A stretch of DNA of 64,000 nt, from NCBI GenBank assembly GCA_947486575.1, contig CANKUB010000012.1, positions 1-64,000 on the forward strand, in the 5' to 3' direction. This DNA is from Betaproteobacteria bacterium. Lineage in GTDB: Bacteria > Pseudomonadota > Gammaproteobacteria > Burkholderiales > SG8-41. How positions within the stretch are numbered: the first letter of the stretch is position 1; each line of letters opens with the position of its first letter. The notes below the pieces were generated by a model. It was not told where the DNA came from and ran no database searches. It saw only the letters and a list, made by a program, of their open reading frames with translations. Positions 8,315 through 16,828 of the stretch are shown one piece after another. The translations under genes were made by a program, and so were the position numbers.

Positions 8315-8959
8315 ATGAATGGCGTTCGCAATCGCAGTCACATTGCCTGGGCGCTGGGTGCCTCTGCATTGCTGCATGTGTGGCTCGCGCATAACCCGCG
8401 AGGGTTGGTCAGCGCGCCGAGTGTTGTGGCAAACAGCGGCGCGCCCCTAACGGTCGAAATCGGCAGGCCGAGCGTTGATTATCTCGCGCCTGAGGTCATG
8501 CCACGTTTCGAGTCGGCGCAACCAGCCGTAGCGCCCCAGTTGCCGCGTGATAGTGCTGTTGCCGCCCCCAAAGCGCGTGTTACCGCCGCTGCCGGTGAAC
8601 GACCGCCGTGGAATCTCGGATTGTCCGTTGCCGCAGCTGCACAAAGCCAAGCTGCGATACCACAGCCGAGCGACCCAACTTACTACGGCGCGCTGAGTCT
8701 GGACGTGTATCCCAAGGCCATCACCTCGCTCGACTTGGGCACAAAACTGAACACTGCTGTCGCCGGACAAGTGCGCGCAACGGTGCTGATTGATGAAGCC
8801 GGTGTTGTGAATGAGGTGCGCGTGATCGATGCGGCCGTGCCAGACATTGCGAACGCTGCACGTGAGCTGCTATTGCAGACGCGCTTTACGCCCGCGCGCA
8901 AGGATGGGCGTGTGGTTAAAGCTGAAGTGCGCGTTAGTCTCGATTACGGCCCAAGCTAG
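8315..8959 (+). CDS. TonB-like energy transducer protein
   Basis: The protein of about 214 residues begins MNGVRNRSHIAWALGAS and has one N-terminal membrane segment (WALGASALLHVWLAHN). An Ala/Pro-rich periplasmic linker follows, then a C-terminal TonB-type domain (about residues 145-214: VRATVLIDEAGVVNEV, then ANAARELLLQTRFTPARK). No ExbB or ExbD gene is nearby. The frame continues upstream to 8114 inside dsbC, but 8315 is the first ATG after the dsbC stop; no good ribosome site is present, so translation may be coupled to dsbC. It may also be a TonB-family protein with another envelope role. Confidence 0.75.
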   Translation: MNGVRNRSHIAWALGASALLHVWLAHNPRGLVSAPSVVANSGAPLTVEIGRPSVDYLAPEVMPRFESAQPAVAPQLPRDSAVAAPKARVTAAAGERPPWNLGLSVAAAAQSQAAIPQPSDPTYYGALSLDVYPKAITSLDLGTKLNTAVAGQVRATVLIDEAGVVNEVRVIDAAVPDIANAARELLLQTRFTPARKDGRVVKAEVRVSLDYGPS

Positions 8960-8967
8960 ATAGCCAA

Positions 8968-8999
8968 CATAACATATTGTTTTTATTAAGTAATTTATG
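8968..8999 (+). repeat. AT-rich interspersed element, copy 3
   Basis: CATAACATATTGTTTTTATT, then AAGTAATTTATG. It fills the gap between the convergent tonB-like and mltA genes, so it cannot be a promoter of either. Confidence 0.6.
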
Positions 9000-10284
9000 T
9001 GGGCGGCGTTGGATACCCGTTCGGCAACAACACCCACAGGCGCACCGATTGCTGCATGCGTCCGGCTTCGCGTGCGGCTTTTTCGCCCGCGCCCCAGAAA
9101 TAATCAATCCGCACAGCGCCACGTATCGCGCCACCGGTGTCTTGCGCCAGCATCAGGCGTTGCAGCGGTTTATCCGTGTTGGGCCATGTGGTGGCAATAT
9201 GTACTGGCGCGCCCAGCGGTACATAGCGCGGATCAATGGCGACACTGCGCTCGGGCGTGAGCGGCAAGCCCATCGCGCCCGGTGGTGATGTGGCGGGGCC
9301 GGTGAGTTCACGGAAAAATACATAGCGCGGATTTTGATTAAGTAATTCACCCAGCCGAGCCGGATTCGCGCGCGCCCACGCCTTGATGCCCTGCATGGAG
9401 GCGCGGTCAGCGCTGAGCTCGCCGCGCTCGATCAGCACGCGGCCTATTGAGCGATACGGGTGACCGTTGTGATCCGCAAAGCCGATGCGCATGACGCCGC
9501 CCTCGCTCAATGTGATACGGCCTGAGCCTTGCACTTGCAGAAAAAATAAATCAATCGCGTCTTCCACCCAGGCGATTTCTTTGCCGCGCAAGGGCGAATT
9601 TTCAGTGTCGATTTGCGCGCGGGTGTAGTACGGCACCACGCGTTTGCCGTCGAGGCGGCCACGCGGCGCGCTGGCCTTTAATTCGGGTACCAGCGTGCCC
9701 AGATCCAGCAACACAATGTCGTCGGGTGCGCTGTACACCGGGTAACGGTTGCGCGCACTGCGCGTGCGGCTGCCGCGTATGGTGGGCTCAAAATAACCCG
9801 TGGCCAGGCCATCCAGCGTGCCGTCGGGATTGGTGACGCGATGCGGGGTGAAGTATTGCTCGAAAAACTGTCGCGCGGCATCGCGGCCATTCACGGCAGA
9901 CGCGGCGTCGCAGGCCTCGCGCCACGCGGGTTGTTTGGCGATGACGCGGCAACTGATCAGCAACGCGGGCAACGCCTCCGCGTGATTGTCTTGCGCCCAG
10001 CCGGGCAATTCAGACCATGCTGCTCTGATCAGCGTTTGTGGCGGGCTTTGCGGTGGTTCGGCGGGCTGCTCGGCTTGCGCTGGGGCAGCGTCGGCAGGCG
10101 CGGGTTTGGCTGCAGGTGCTGGCGCGCGATCTTCGATAGCCGCTGGTGTCGCGGCTTGTGGTGGCGTGACCTGCGGTTTGGGCGACTGACAGGCGCTTAC
10201 CAATGCCAACAGCGCCATTGGCACCACGCCCAGAAAACGCTTTGCGCCTATGAAGTATTGGATTTTCCGCGCCGGATCATTCAT
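8995..10284 (-). CDS. mltA: membrane-bound lytic murein transglycosylase A
   Basis: The 429-residue lipoprotein starts MNDPARKIQYFIGAKRFL; the lipobox LVSAC is at about residue 30, followed by a long Ala/Pro-rich spacer to about residue 90. The MltA barrel follows (GYFEPTIRGSRTRSARNRYPVY, FFLQVQGSGRITL). The C-terminal 3D domain carries the catalytic aspartates in LAQDTGGAIRGAVRIDYFWG. It cleaves peptidoglycan glycan strands from the outer membrane, releasing 1,6-anhydromuropeptides, the substrate that AnmK (26.3 kb) recycles. The start at 10284 is chosen because it puts the lipobox at the usual distance; the frame extends to 10359. Confidence 0.93.
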   Translation of the reverse strand: MNDPARKIQYFIGAKRFLGVVPMALLALVSACQSPKPQVTPPQAATPAAIEDRAPAPAAKPAPADAAPAQAEQPAEPPQSPPQTLIRAAWSELPGWAQDNHAEALPALLISCRVIAKQPAWREACDAASAVNGRDAARQFFEQYFTPHRVTNPDGTLDGLATGYFEPTIRGSRTRSARNRYPVYSAPDDIVLLDLGTLVPELKASAPRGRLDGKRVVPYYTRAQIDTENSPLRGKEIAWVEDAIDLFFLQVQGSGRITLSEGGVMRIGFADHNGHPYRSIGRVLIERGELSADRASMQGIKAWARANPARLGELLNQNPRYVFFRELTGPATSPPGAMGLPLTPERSVAIDPRYVPLGAPVHIATTWPNTDKPLQRLMLAQDTGGAIRGAVRIDYFWGAGEKAAREAGRMQQSVRLWVLLPNGYPTPPT

Positions 10285-10315
10285 GATGGGCGATAGTATA
10301 AAGGCAACAAACACT

Positions 10316-10456
10316 ATGGAAATTTTATCGTGGTTCTTGGTGGAAGCGCTTGCCGCCACTGCGCTGCTGGTGCTGGTGGTATGGTGGACGTGGCCGCGAG
10401 CGCCGAAAAACGAAGACGACGATCAGCCGGAAACCTCAAAGCGCAATAAATCCTAA
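10316..10456 (+). CDS. small single-pass membrane protein (46 aa)
   Basis: It reads MEILSWFLVEALAATAL, then LVLVVWWTWP, then a hydrophilic tail [19 protein letters not shown]: one membrane helix followed by a charged, probably cytoplasmic tail. AAAGG lies about 12 bases before the ATG, a little far. It is divergent from mltA and overlaps the end of apaG by 3 bases. I do not know the family; the clear helix-plus-tail design makes it more likely real than chance. Confidence 0.5.
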   Translation: MEILSWFLVEALAATALLVLVVWWTWPRAPKNEDDDQPETSKRNKS

Positions 10457-10833
10457 TGCAGCACGCGCGGCATGGACAGAGTGAATTCCGGTATCGTTAC
10501 ATCGAATTTCGTGCCATCGTCCGCCAGCATTTGATAGGTGCCGCGCATGGTGCCCACGGGCGTGGCAATCGCTGAACCGCTGGTGTATTCAAAACTTTCG
10601 CCGGGACGCAAGTGGGGTTGTTCGCCCACCACGCCTTTGCCGCGCACTTCCTGTACTTTGTCGGCGGCGTCAGTGATGACCCAATGACGGCTGACCAATT
10701 GTGCGGCGGCACTGCCCGCGTTGGTAATGGTGATGGTGTAGGCAAAAACGTAACGGTCGTTCGCGGGATCGGATTGATCCGCGATGTAAACCGTGCGCGT
10801 TTTTACGGCAATCTCGTAGGGTTTGCTGGGCAT
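10453..10833 (-). CDS. apaG: ApaG domain protein
   Basis: The 126-residue protein starts [20 protein letters not shown] and shows the fibronectin-III-like ApaG fold: [21 protein letters not shown], then [20 protein letters not shown] and GTMRGTYQM. The GxGxxG-like element appears as [11 protein letters not shown]. The precise biochemical role of ApaG is unsettled (linked to cobalt/magnesium phenotypes). Two in-frame ATGs are close together; I choose 10833 because AGAGAA stands at a proper distance and the length then matches the family. The alternative 10842 adds three residues. It sits next to rpe in the order mltA-apaG-rpe-gph-trpE seen in many betaproteobacteria. Confidence 0.9.
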   Translation of the reverse strand: MPSKPYEIAVKTRTVYIADQSDPANDRYVFAYTITITNAGSAAAQLVSRHWVITDAADKVQEVRGKGVVGEQPHLRPGESFEYTSGSAIATPVGTMRGTYQMLADDGTKFDVTIPEFTLSMPRVLH

Positions 10834-10905
10834 GGATGGCATTTCTCTAGCGGCATAGTATACGCGAGGTTCACTGGCTGGCGGCGAAACAGTTACAATA
10901 TCCGC

Positions 10906-11577
10906 ATGAAATACCGCATTGGACCGAGCATTTTGTCCGCTGACTTCGCGCGCCTGGGTGACGAGGTAAAAAGCGTGGTCGCTGCGGGCGCCGACATCAT
11001 TCATTTTGATGTGATGGACAATCACTACGTGCCGAATCTGACCATCGGCCCACTGGTGTGCGAGGCGATACGCCCGCACGTGCAGGTGCCGATTGATGTG
11101 CATCTGATGGTGAAGCCGGTGGATCGCATCGTGCCGGATTTCGCCAGGGCTGGCGCGAATATTATTTCGTTTCACCCAGAGGCTTCTGACCACATTGATC
11201 GCACCATAGGCCTGATTCACGAGCACGGCTGCAAGGCAGGGTTGGTGTTTAATCCGGGCACGCCGCTGCACTATCTTGATCATGTTTTGGATAAACTGGA
11301 TCTGGTGCTGATAATGTCGGTGAATCCGGGTTTCGGCGGGCAAAAGTTCATACCCGAGGCGCTAAAAAAGCTGGCAGCCGTGCGACAAAAAATTGATGCC
11401 AGCGGACGTGCTCCCGGTGATGTCTGGCTTGAAATCGATGGCGGTGTGAAGATCGATAACATTGCCGAGATTGCGCGTGCGGGCGCTGATACGTTTGTTG
11501 CGGGTTCTGCAATATTTGATACCAAAGATTACAAAGCCACCATTGCTGCCATGCGCGCTGCGCTCGCGGCGTACTAA
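10906..11577 (+). CDS. rpe: ribulose-phosphate 3-epimerase
   Basis: The 223-residue TIM-barrel enzyme interconverts ribulose 5-phosphate and xylulose 5-phosphate in the pentose phosphate and Calvin pathways. It begins [20 protein letters not shown]. Metal-binding and catalytic residues are visible in [17 protein letters not shown] (Asp at about residue 36), [24 protein letters not shown] and EIDGGVK (second Asp at about 180). The length is normal. It is the first gene of a likely operon with gph (20 bases apart) and then trpE. Confidence 0.96.
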   Translation: MKYRIGPSILSADFARLGDEVKSVVAAGADIIHFDVMDNHYVPNLTIGPLVCEAIRPHVQVPIDVHLMVKPVDRIVPDFARAGANIISFHPEASDHIDRTIGLIHEHGCKAGLVFNPGTPLHYLDHVLDKLDLVLIMSVNPGFGGQKFIPEALKKLAAVRQKIDASGRAPGDVWLEIDGGVKIDNIAEIARAGADTFVAGSAIFDTKDYKATIAAMRAALAAY

Positions 11578-11597
11578 AATTATATGGAGTTTTCGCA

Positions 11598-12287
11598 TTG
11601 AAGTTCACCCTGCCCTTGCAAATTAAAGCTGTCATGATCGATCTCGATGGTACGCTGCTCGATACCATTCCTGATCTTGCCGCTGCTGCCAACCTGATGC
11701 TGGCGGAACTGAAAATGCCCGCGCTGCCCGAAGCCACCATTCGTAATTTTGTCGGCAAGGGCATCAACAACCTGATCGAGCGCACGCTCACCAACAGCAT
11801 GGACGGCAAGCCCGATGCCGATTTATTTCAGCGCGCGCTCCCAGTGTATGAACGCAGCTACAAAGCGGTGAACGGCAAGCACACCACGATTTATCCCGGC
11901 GTGAAAGAGGGCCTGGATGTGCTGCGCGCGCAAGGCTACCCGCTGGCGTGCGTGACCAATAAAGTGGAGCGCTTTACCTTGCCGCTGCTTGATTACGTCA
12001 ACCTGTCGAGCTACTTTGTCAGCGTGGTCGCTGGCGACACGTTGCCGCAGCGCAAGCCCGATCCCGCGCAACTGCTGCATGCGTGCAGGCAAATGAATGT
12101 CGCGCCTGGCGAAATGCTGATGATCGGTGATTCGATTAACGATGCACAGGCCGCGCGCGCAGCGGGCTGCCCGATTTTTTGCGTAACCTACGGCTACAAC
12201 GAAGGCCACGACGTGCAGTCACTGGATGTTGATGCTATAGTAGCGTCGCTGGTTGAAGCTACCCGATTGATTTCAAAGAAAATTTAG
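11598..12287 (+). CDS. gph: phosphoglycolate phosphatase
   Basis: The 229-residue HAD-family phosphatase dephosphorylates 2-phosphoglycolate. HAD motif I is DLDGTLLDT at about residues 14-22, the cap domain follows, then motif II in CVTNKVE, and motifs III/IV in QRKPDP and MIGDSINDA. The start is a TTG at 11598 with GGAG eight bases upstream; the first ATG (11634) would fall just before motif I and remove the first strand, so TTG is preferred. rpe-gph-trpE is a conserved order in this class. Confidence 0.93.
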   Translation: MKFTLPLQIKAVMIDLDGTLLDTIPDLAAAANLMLAELKMPALPEATIRNFVGKGINNLIERTLTNSMDGKPDADLFQRALPVYERSYKAVNGKHTTIYPGVKEGLDVLRAQGYPLACVTNKVERFTLPLLDYVNLSSYFVSVVAGDTLPQRKPDPAQLLHACRQMNVAPGEMLMIGDSINDAQAARAAGCPIFCVTYGYNEGHDVQSLDVDAIVASLVEATRLISKKI

Positions 12288-12445
12288 TATTTATTCAGTC
12301 ATGATGTCGAAACACGAAAATTCAGGTTTGGCCGGGAAACGTTGGTGTCGCTGGCGCCGCTAAACGTTCGTCCCTTTTTGCCGCGCAGGTCATTTACGCG
12401 CGGCCCTGAATAAACGGTTTTCCCAGGTTTCGTATGGAGCAACGC

Positions 12446-13930
12446 ATGACTGAAGTCGAATTTAAACGGCTGGCCCTTGCTGGCTACAACCGCATTCCCC
12501 TCGTGCTTGAGACCTTTGCCGATCTTGACACGCCGCTGTCGATCTACCTCAAGCTCGCCAACAAGCCGTATACCTATTTGCTCGAATCCGTAGTCGGTGG
12601 CGAACGTTTTGGGCGTTATTCGTTCATTGGCCTCGCTGCAAAAACACGCATTGAAGTGCGTGGTTATCAGTGCACTGAATTTTTCGGCAGCGCCGTTACC
12701 AGACAAATCACAGTAGCCGACCCGCTGGATTACGTTGAAAAATATCTCGCGCAATTCAAAGTGGCGAAAGTTGAAACGCCCGCAACGCTGCCGCGTTTTT
12801 GCGGCGGACTGGTGGGTTATTTTGGCTACGACACCGTGCGCTACGTCGAGAAAAAGCTCGCGCATACACAAAAGCCCGATCAACTGGGCACGCCGGACAT
12901 TGCGCTGCTGGTATCGGAAGAAATCGCGATTGTTGATAATCTTTCGGGCAAACTGTATCTCGTGGTGTATGCACAGCCGGGTACGCCGGATGCGTATCAA
13001 AACGCCAGCGCACGCCTCGCCGAATTACTGAAAAAACTGCGTGAGCCCGTGGTGATTCCGCCAGCTAGCACCGCAGTATCAGAACCTGCCGTATCAGGCT
13101 TTGGCCGCGAGGCATATCACGCTGCCGTCGAGCGCGCAAAAAAATACATCTTCGAGGGCGACATCATGCAGGTGGTGCCGTCGCAGCGCATGGTAAAACC
13201 GCTGCGCGCAACACCGCTGGCGCTGTACCGCGCGCTGCGCACGTTGAACCCATCGCCGTACATGTTTTATTTTGACTTTGCTGATTTTCATGTCGTCGGC
13301 GCATCACCGGAAATTCTCGCGCGGCTTGAAAGTGGCGTCGTCACCGTGCGCCCCATTGCAGGAACACGCAAGCGCGGCGCAACCGTCGACGAAGACAATG
13401 CGCTGGCCGCAGAATTGCTCGCCGATCCAAAAGAGCGCGCCGAACACATCATGCTGATGGACCTCGGCCGCAACGACGCCGGACGTGTTTCACAAACCGG
13501 CAGCGTGAAAGTCACCGAGCAAATGGTGATCGAACGTTACTCGCACGTGATGCACATTGTTTCAAACGTTGAAGGCAAAATCAAACCGGGCTTGGGCGCG
13601 ATAGACGTGCTGCGGGCGACCTTTCCGGCGGGTACGGTTTCCGGTGCGCCCAAGGTGCGCGCGATGGAAATCATTGATGAACTGGAGCCGGTGAAGCGCG
13701 GCATCTACGCGGGTGCGGTCGGCTATCTTGGCTTTGACGGCAACATGGATGTGGCAATCGCGCTGCGTACGGGCGTGGTGAAAGACGGCATGCTCTATGC
13801 GCAGGCAGGCGGCGGCGTAGTGGCGGATTCCGAACCCGAAGCCGAATGGCAGGAAACGCAGAACAAGGCGCGTGCTTTGTTACGAGCGGCGGAGATTGCC
13901 GAGGCAGGACTGGATAGTAAAATTAGCTAA
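12446..13930 (+). CDS. trpE: anthranilate synthase component I
   Basis: The 494-residue enzyme starts MTEVEFKRLALAGYNRIPLV and, with the TrpG amidotransferase, makes anthranilate from chorismate. The N-terminal domain includes LLESVVGGERFGRYSFIG, which belongs to the tryptophan feedback site. The chorismate-binding domain contains QVVPSQRM, PSPYMFYF, RPIAGTRKRG, and the late motif TFPAGTVSGAPKVRAMEI, then GIYAGAVGYLGFDG. The start at 12446 has GGAG at 12436-12439; a frame from 12434 adds four residues. Unusually, trpG, trpD and trpC are not next but 4.2 kb further on. A leader peptide rich in Trp codons is not evident upstream. Confidence 0.96.
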   Translation: MTEVEFKRLALAGYNRIPLVLETFADLDTPLSIYLKLANKPYTYLLESVVGGERFGRYSFIGLAAKTRIEVRGYQCTEFFGSAVTRQITVADPLDYVEKYLAQFKVAKVETPATLPRFCGGLVGYFGYDTVRYVEKKLAHTQKPDQLGTPDIALLVSEEIAIVDNLSGKLYLVVYAQPGTPDAYQNASARLAELLKKLREPVVIPPASTAVSEPAVSGFGREAYHAAVERAKKYIFEGDIMQVVPSQRMVKPLRATPLALYRALRTLNPSPYMFYFDFADFHVVGASPEILARLESGVVTVRPIAGTRKRGATVDEDNALAAELLADPKERAEHIMLMDLGRNDAGRVSQTGSVKVTEQMVIERYSHVMHIVSNVEGKIKPGLGAIDVLRATFPAGTVSGAPKVRAMEIIDELEPVKRGIYAGAVGYLGFDGNMDVAIALRTGVVKDGMLYAQAGGGVVADSEPEAEWQETQNKARALLRAAEIAEAGLDSKIS

Positions 13931-13948
13931 TAAAAACAAAGTCTTATG
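13918..13948 (-). repeat. AT-rich interspersed element, copy 4
   Basis: On the minus strand: CATAAGACTTTGTTTTTATT, then AGCTAATTTTA. It overlaps the trpE stop codon and lies between convergent genes. Confidence 0.55.
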
Positions 13949-13987
13949 GTGTATATGGAATGCGTGAGCAAGTTCCTGCACGCCAAA

Positions 13988-15199
13988 TTACAGCGTCGGA
14001 CTTTTAAATTCTCCGCCCAGTGAAACCTGCGCCCACGGCGTTAGTTGCGCATCCGTAGAAAAACTAAAGTGCCCCCCTGCGGCATGTTGATCGCGGTAAA
14101 TACGTTGCAGCGCGCTGGTGTCGTAGATGCCTGCTGCGCCTGCCATTTCATAGAGCGTATCGACGGCTTCGGTGAGTAGCTTCATGCCCATGGCACAGTT
14201 GCGCTTGTAGCGCAGCTTGGTTTCAATATCGAGTTTGCCGCCGCCGCGATACACGTTGTGTGCTTCGATGCAGTCGTTGCGTAGCCACGTGCGCACGGCG
14301 TCTATTTTTGCACCCGCCATACCAATGCGCAGTTGCACGGTTTGAAAATCGCGCATCTTGGCGCCAGTGTAGTTGGTGCTGCGTTGCCTGACCATCCCGG
14401 TGGCAAGATCAAGCATCGCCTGTGCGTTACCGGTCATGGCACCGGCGATGCAGTGCCCGCCGAGCGAGGCCGTGGGCACTTTGAACATCGAGTTGGTGTG
14501 TATTTTCAGTCCCGGATATTCGTGTGCGGGGTTGGCTACATGCATGGATATCGCGCGATGCGCGGGGACAAAAACCTTATTGCATGTAACCGTACGGCTG
14601 CCGGTGCCGCGCATGCCGAGTGTTTGCCAATCGTCGATGACTTCAAATTGCGGGCGCGGTACCTGGCACATCATCCAGTCGAGTGGTTTTCCATCAGAGT
14701 CTTTGATGATGCAGGCGAGTTGCTCCCAGCCGGAATGATCCACGCCCGATGAAAACCCCCACTTGCCGGATAGCTCGATACCGCCATCGACTTTGCGCCC
14801 GGTGCCCTGCATGAAAGCGATGCCGGAGGCAATCAGCATATCGGGATTAGCGCCCCAGATTTCTTCCTGCGCCGCTTTGGGCCATAGCGCCAGACCGCGA
14901 TGATGCGAGGCGAGATTCGCTACTGCCCAGGCGGTTGATGCATCGCCGCGCCCGAGCATTTCCGGGATGTCGAAATACGCGATGAAGTCAAGTTCCATGC
15001 CGCCCCAGGCTTTGGGCTGGATGTAACGGAACAAGCCATTTTCGTGCAGTGCGTTGACGACGGCAGGAACCATTTTCGTGGCCTTGTCGTTTTCTGCGCC
15101 TTGCGTGCGCAAAAAAGGAATCAGCGCGCGAGCGCGTTCGATGGCCTCGTCATAGCCGACGCTGGAAAAATCTTGCTGCTTGGGTGCGGGAGCATTCAT
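13988..15199 (-). CDS. acyl-CoA-dehydrogenase-fold flavin monooxygenase-like protein
   Basis: The 403-residue protein starts MNAPAPKQQDFSSVGYDE. Its fold is that of acyl-CoA dehydrogenases: N-terminal helices, a beta domain (GGIELSGKWGFSSGVDHSGW) and C-terminal helices. The pattern resembles the group D flavin monooxygenases (HsaA, HpaB-like oxygenase components, DszC), which use FMNH2 supplied by a reductase. The typical acyl-CoA dehydrogenase catalytic Glu region is not recognisable. No reductase gene is adjacent, and the substrate is unknown. The start at 15199 is the ATG giving a family-like N-terminus, though without a strong ribosome site. The gene lies inside the split trp region, convergent to trpE. 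Confidence 0.75.
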   Translation of the reverse strand: MNAPAPKQQDFSSVGYDEAIERARALIPFLRTQGAENDKATKMVPAVVNALHENGLFRYIQPKAWGGMELDFIAYFDIPEMLGRGDASTAWAVANLASHHRGLALWPKAAQEEIWGANPDMLIASGIAFMQGTGRKVDGGIELSGKWGFSSGVDHSGWEQLACIIKDSDGKPLDWMMCQVPRPQFEVIDDWQTLGMRGTGSRTVTCNKVFVPAHRAISMHVANPAHEYPGLKIHTNSMFKVPTASLGGHCIAGAMTGNAQAMLDLATGMVRQRSTNYTGAKMRDFQTVQLRIGMAGAKIDAVRTWLRNDCIEAHNVYRGGGKLDIETKLRYKRNCAMGMKLLTEAVDTLYEMAGAAGIYDTSALQRIYRDQHAAGGHFSFSTDAQLTPWAQVSLGGEFKSPTL

Positions 15200-15772
15200 G
15201 GTGTGCGCATGATAACCGGCGGGCGCGCGGCACTCAACTTGGCGGTCATATTGTGGTTGAAAATGGCTGAAGCTATTCGGGTTTGATGCCGCAAGAAGCC
15301 ACGGCCTGTTGAGCATGCGTGATTCCGCACAGGCACGGTGCGACCAGCCATGTTGATGAATGTGACAAATTTCTCAGCATCAGTTTTTCTGGACTAAACC
15401 CGTGTCGGGCCATGCTATGGGTCAGTGCTAGCAGGGAGCAAGGGTCGTGGAACCTCGCGCCGGAAAAGTAATCTGAATTGAACCAGCAAATTACCACTTG
15501 CTACAATTGGGGTAGGTTGCGGGGCAATTGTCGAAAACAGGCTGGAATGGGCGGCTGGATGAGGCAATTAGGCGTGTAGGGGTAGCCAACAAGAGTTTGA
15601 AATACAAGGCTTTCTTGGTAGAATCTACTGGTTTTCAATGCCGGTTTGCATAACCTTTGGATCGTTCGTGTATGCGTCCGCGTACCGAGTGCGTTTCAAT
15701 CGCCCTATTCTTTGCATCGCATCGAACCGTAGCGCATTGTCTACCCACGAATTTTTGTGAAAGCATAACGCA
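15200..15772. other. intergenic region without a clear gene
   Basis: About 570 bases between the divergent monooxygenase-like and TPR genes. A 74-codon frame on the minus strand (15273-15497) lacks a ribosome site and domain-like sequence. A good promoter for the TPR gene lies at 15597-15624. Confidence 0.4.
15597..15624 (+). promoter_or_regulatory. sigma-70-type promoter of the TPR/L,D-transpeptidase operon
   Basis: TTGAAA at 15597-15602 and TAGAAT at 15619-15624 are separated by 16 bases. The untranslated leader to the ATG at 15773 would be about 140 bases. Confidence 0.5.
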
Positions 15773-16828
15773 ATGACACTTCTTTCTGTCCGTTCACTAC
15801 GTTCCGTATGGCGCGTTTTTCGCCATACGTTTCGTGCGGTCGGTGGCCTAACAGTAGCGTTGGCGCTGTTGATGGCGTTTCCCGCAGCCGCGCAAACTGA
15901 CGAGTTGCAAGATGTTAACCAGATGCTCAAATTGGGTCAGTTCGACCAGGCTATGACGCGTGTTAACAGCTATCTTTCAACTCGTCCGAAGGATGCGCGC
16001 GGGCGCTTTCTCAAAGGTTTGATACTCGCGGAGCAAAATAAGCCTGCAGATGCCATTCAGGTGTTTGCGGCGTTGACCAAAGATTTCCCGGATCTGCCAG
16101 GGCCGTATAATAACCTTGCGGTTTTGTATGCCTCGCAGGGCCAGTATGACAAGGCGCGTGATGCGCTGGAGTTGGCTATACGCACCCACCCCAGCTACGC
16201 CACCGCGCACGAAAATCTGGGTGATATCTACGCCAAAATGGCCAGTCAGGCGTACGACAAGGCATTGCAGCTCGACAAAAGCAATTCCACCGCGCAATCA
16301 AAATTGAACATGATTCGTGATCTGTTCCCGGCGGATTCGCGCACGGCCAAAACCGCAGCAGCAAAGGTTGAGCCCGCCGCAAAGGTAGCCGCAACTCCCG
16401 CAGCCCCAGTCGCGACCCCTGCGTACGATCCAACAAAAGTAGCGGCTGCAGCCAAGCCCGCAGCGGCTAAACCCACCGGCGCGCCCAGCGCGGAAGAAGT
16501 GCTGGCCTCGGTCAATGCATGGGCGCAATCCTGGTCGAAGAATGATGTTCCCGGCTATCTGGGCGCTTACGCACCGGATTTTCGCGCGCCGGGCGGCGTA
16601 TCACGCGCCGCGTGGGAGGCTGAACGCAAACAGCGCATTGCCAAACCACGTCAGATACAAGTCACAATTGAGTCGCCCCGAGTGGAGTTTGACGAGAACG
16701 GCCGCGCCACGGTGACATTCCGCCAACAGTACCGGTCTGATGCCCTGAAGTCCACCAACAGCAAAACACTGGTGATGACCAAGGCCGGCGACAAATGGCT
16801 GATCCAGCAAGAACGAAGCGGCGGTTAA
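15773..16828 (+). CDS. exported TPR protein with C-terminal NTF2-like domain
   Basis: The 351-residue protein has a long basic N-terminus (MTLLSVRSLRSVWRVFRH) and a signal peptide ending at AAAQ (about residue 41). TPR repeats follow, about residues 45-160 (KLGQFDQAMTRVNSYL, PGPYNNLAVLYASQGQ, ATAHENLGDIYAKM). A low-complexity Ala/Lys/Pro linker spans about 185-235. The C-terminal 110 residues (VNAWAQSWSKNDVPGYLGAY onward) form an NTF2-like/Cds6-type domain, also found at the end of the next protein. It probably works in the periplasm beside that L,D-transpeptidase, perhaps as a partner. The two genes overlap by 34 bases and so are co-translated. Confidence 0.8.
   Translation: MTLLSVRSLRSVWRVFRHTFRAVGGLTVALALLMAFPAAAQTDELQDVNQMLKLGQFDQAMTRVNSYLSTRPKDARGRFLKGLILAEQNKPADAIQVFAALTKDFPDLPGPYNNLAVLYASQGQYDKARDALELAIRTHPSYATAHENLGDIYAKMASQAYDKALQLDKSNSTAQSKLNMIRDLFPADSRTAKTAAAKVEPAAKVAATPAAPVATPAYDPTKVAAAAKPAAAKPTGAPSAEEVLASVNAWAQSWSKNDVPGYLGAYAPDFRAPGGVSRAAWEAERKQRIAKPRQIQVTIESPRVEFDENGRATVTFRQQYRSDALKSTNSKTLVMTKAGDKWLIQQERSGG

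Noticed and set aside
15273-15497. 74-codon minus-strand frame in the gap before the TPR gene
   Set aside because: No ribosome site, and its composition is not protein-like; the region more likely holds only promoters.
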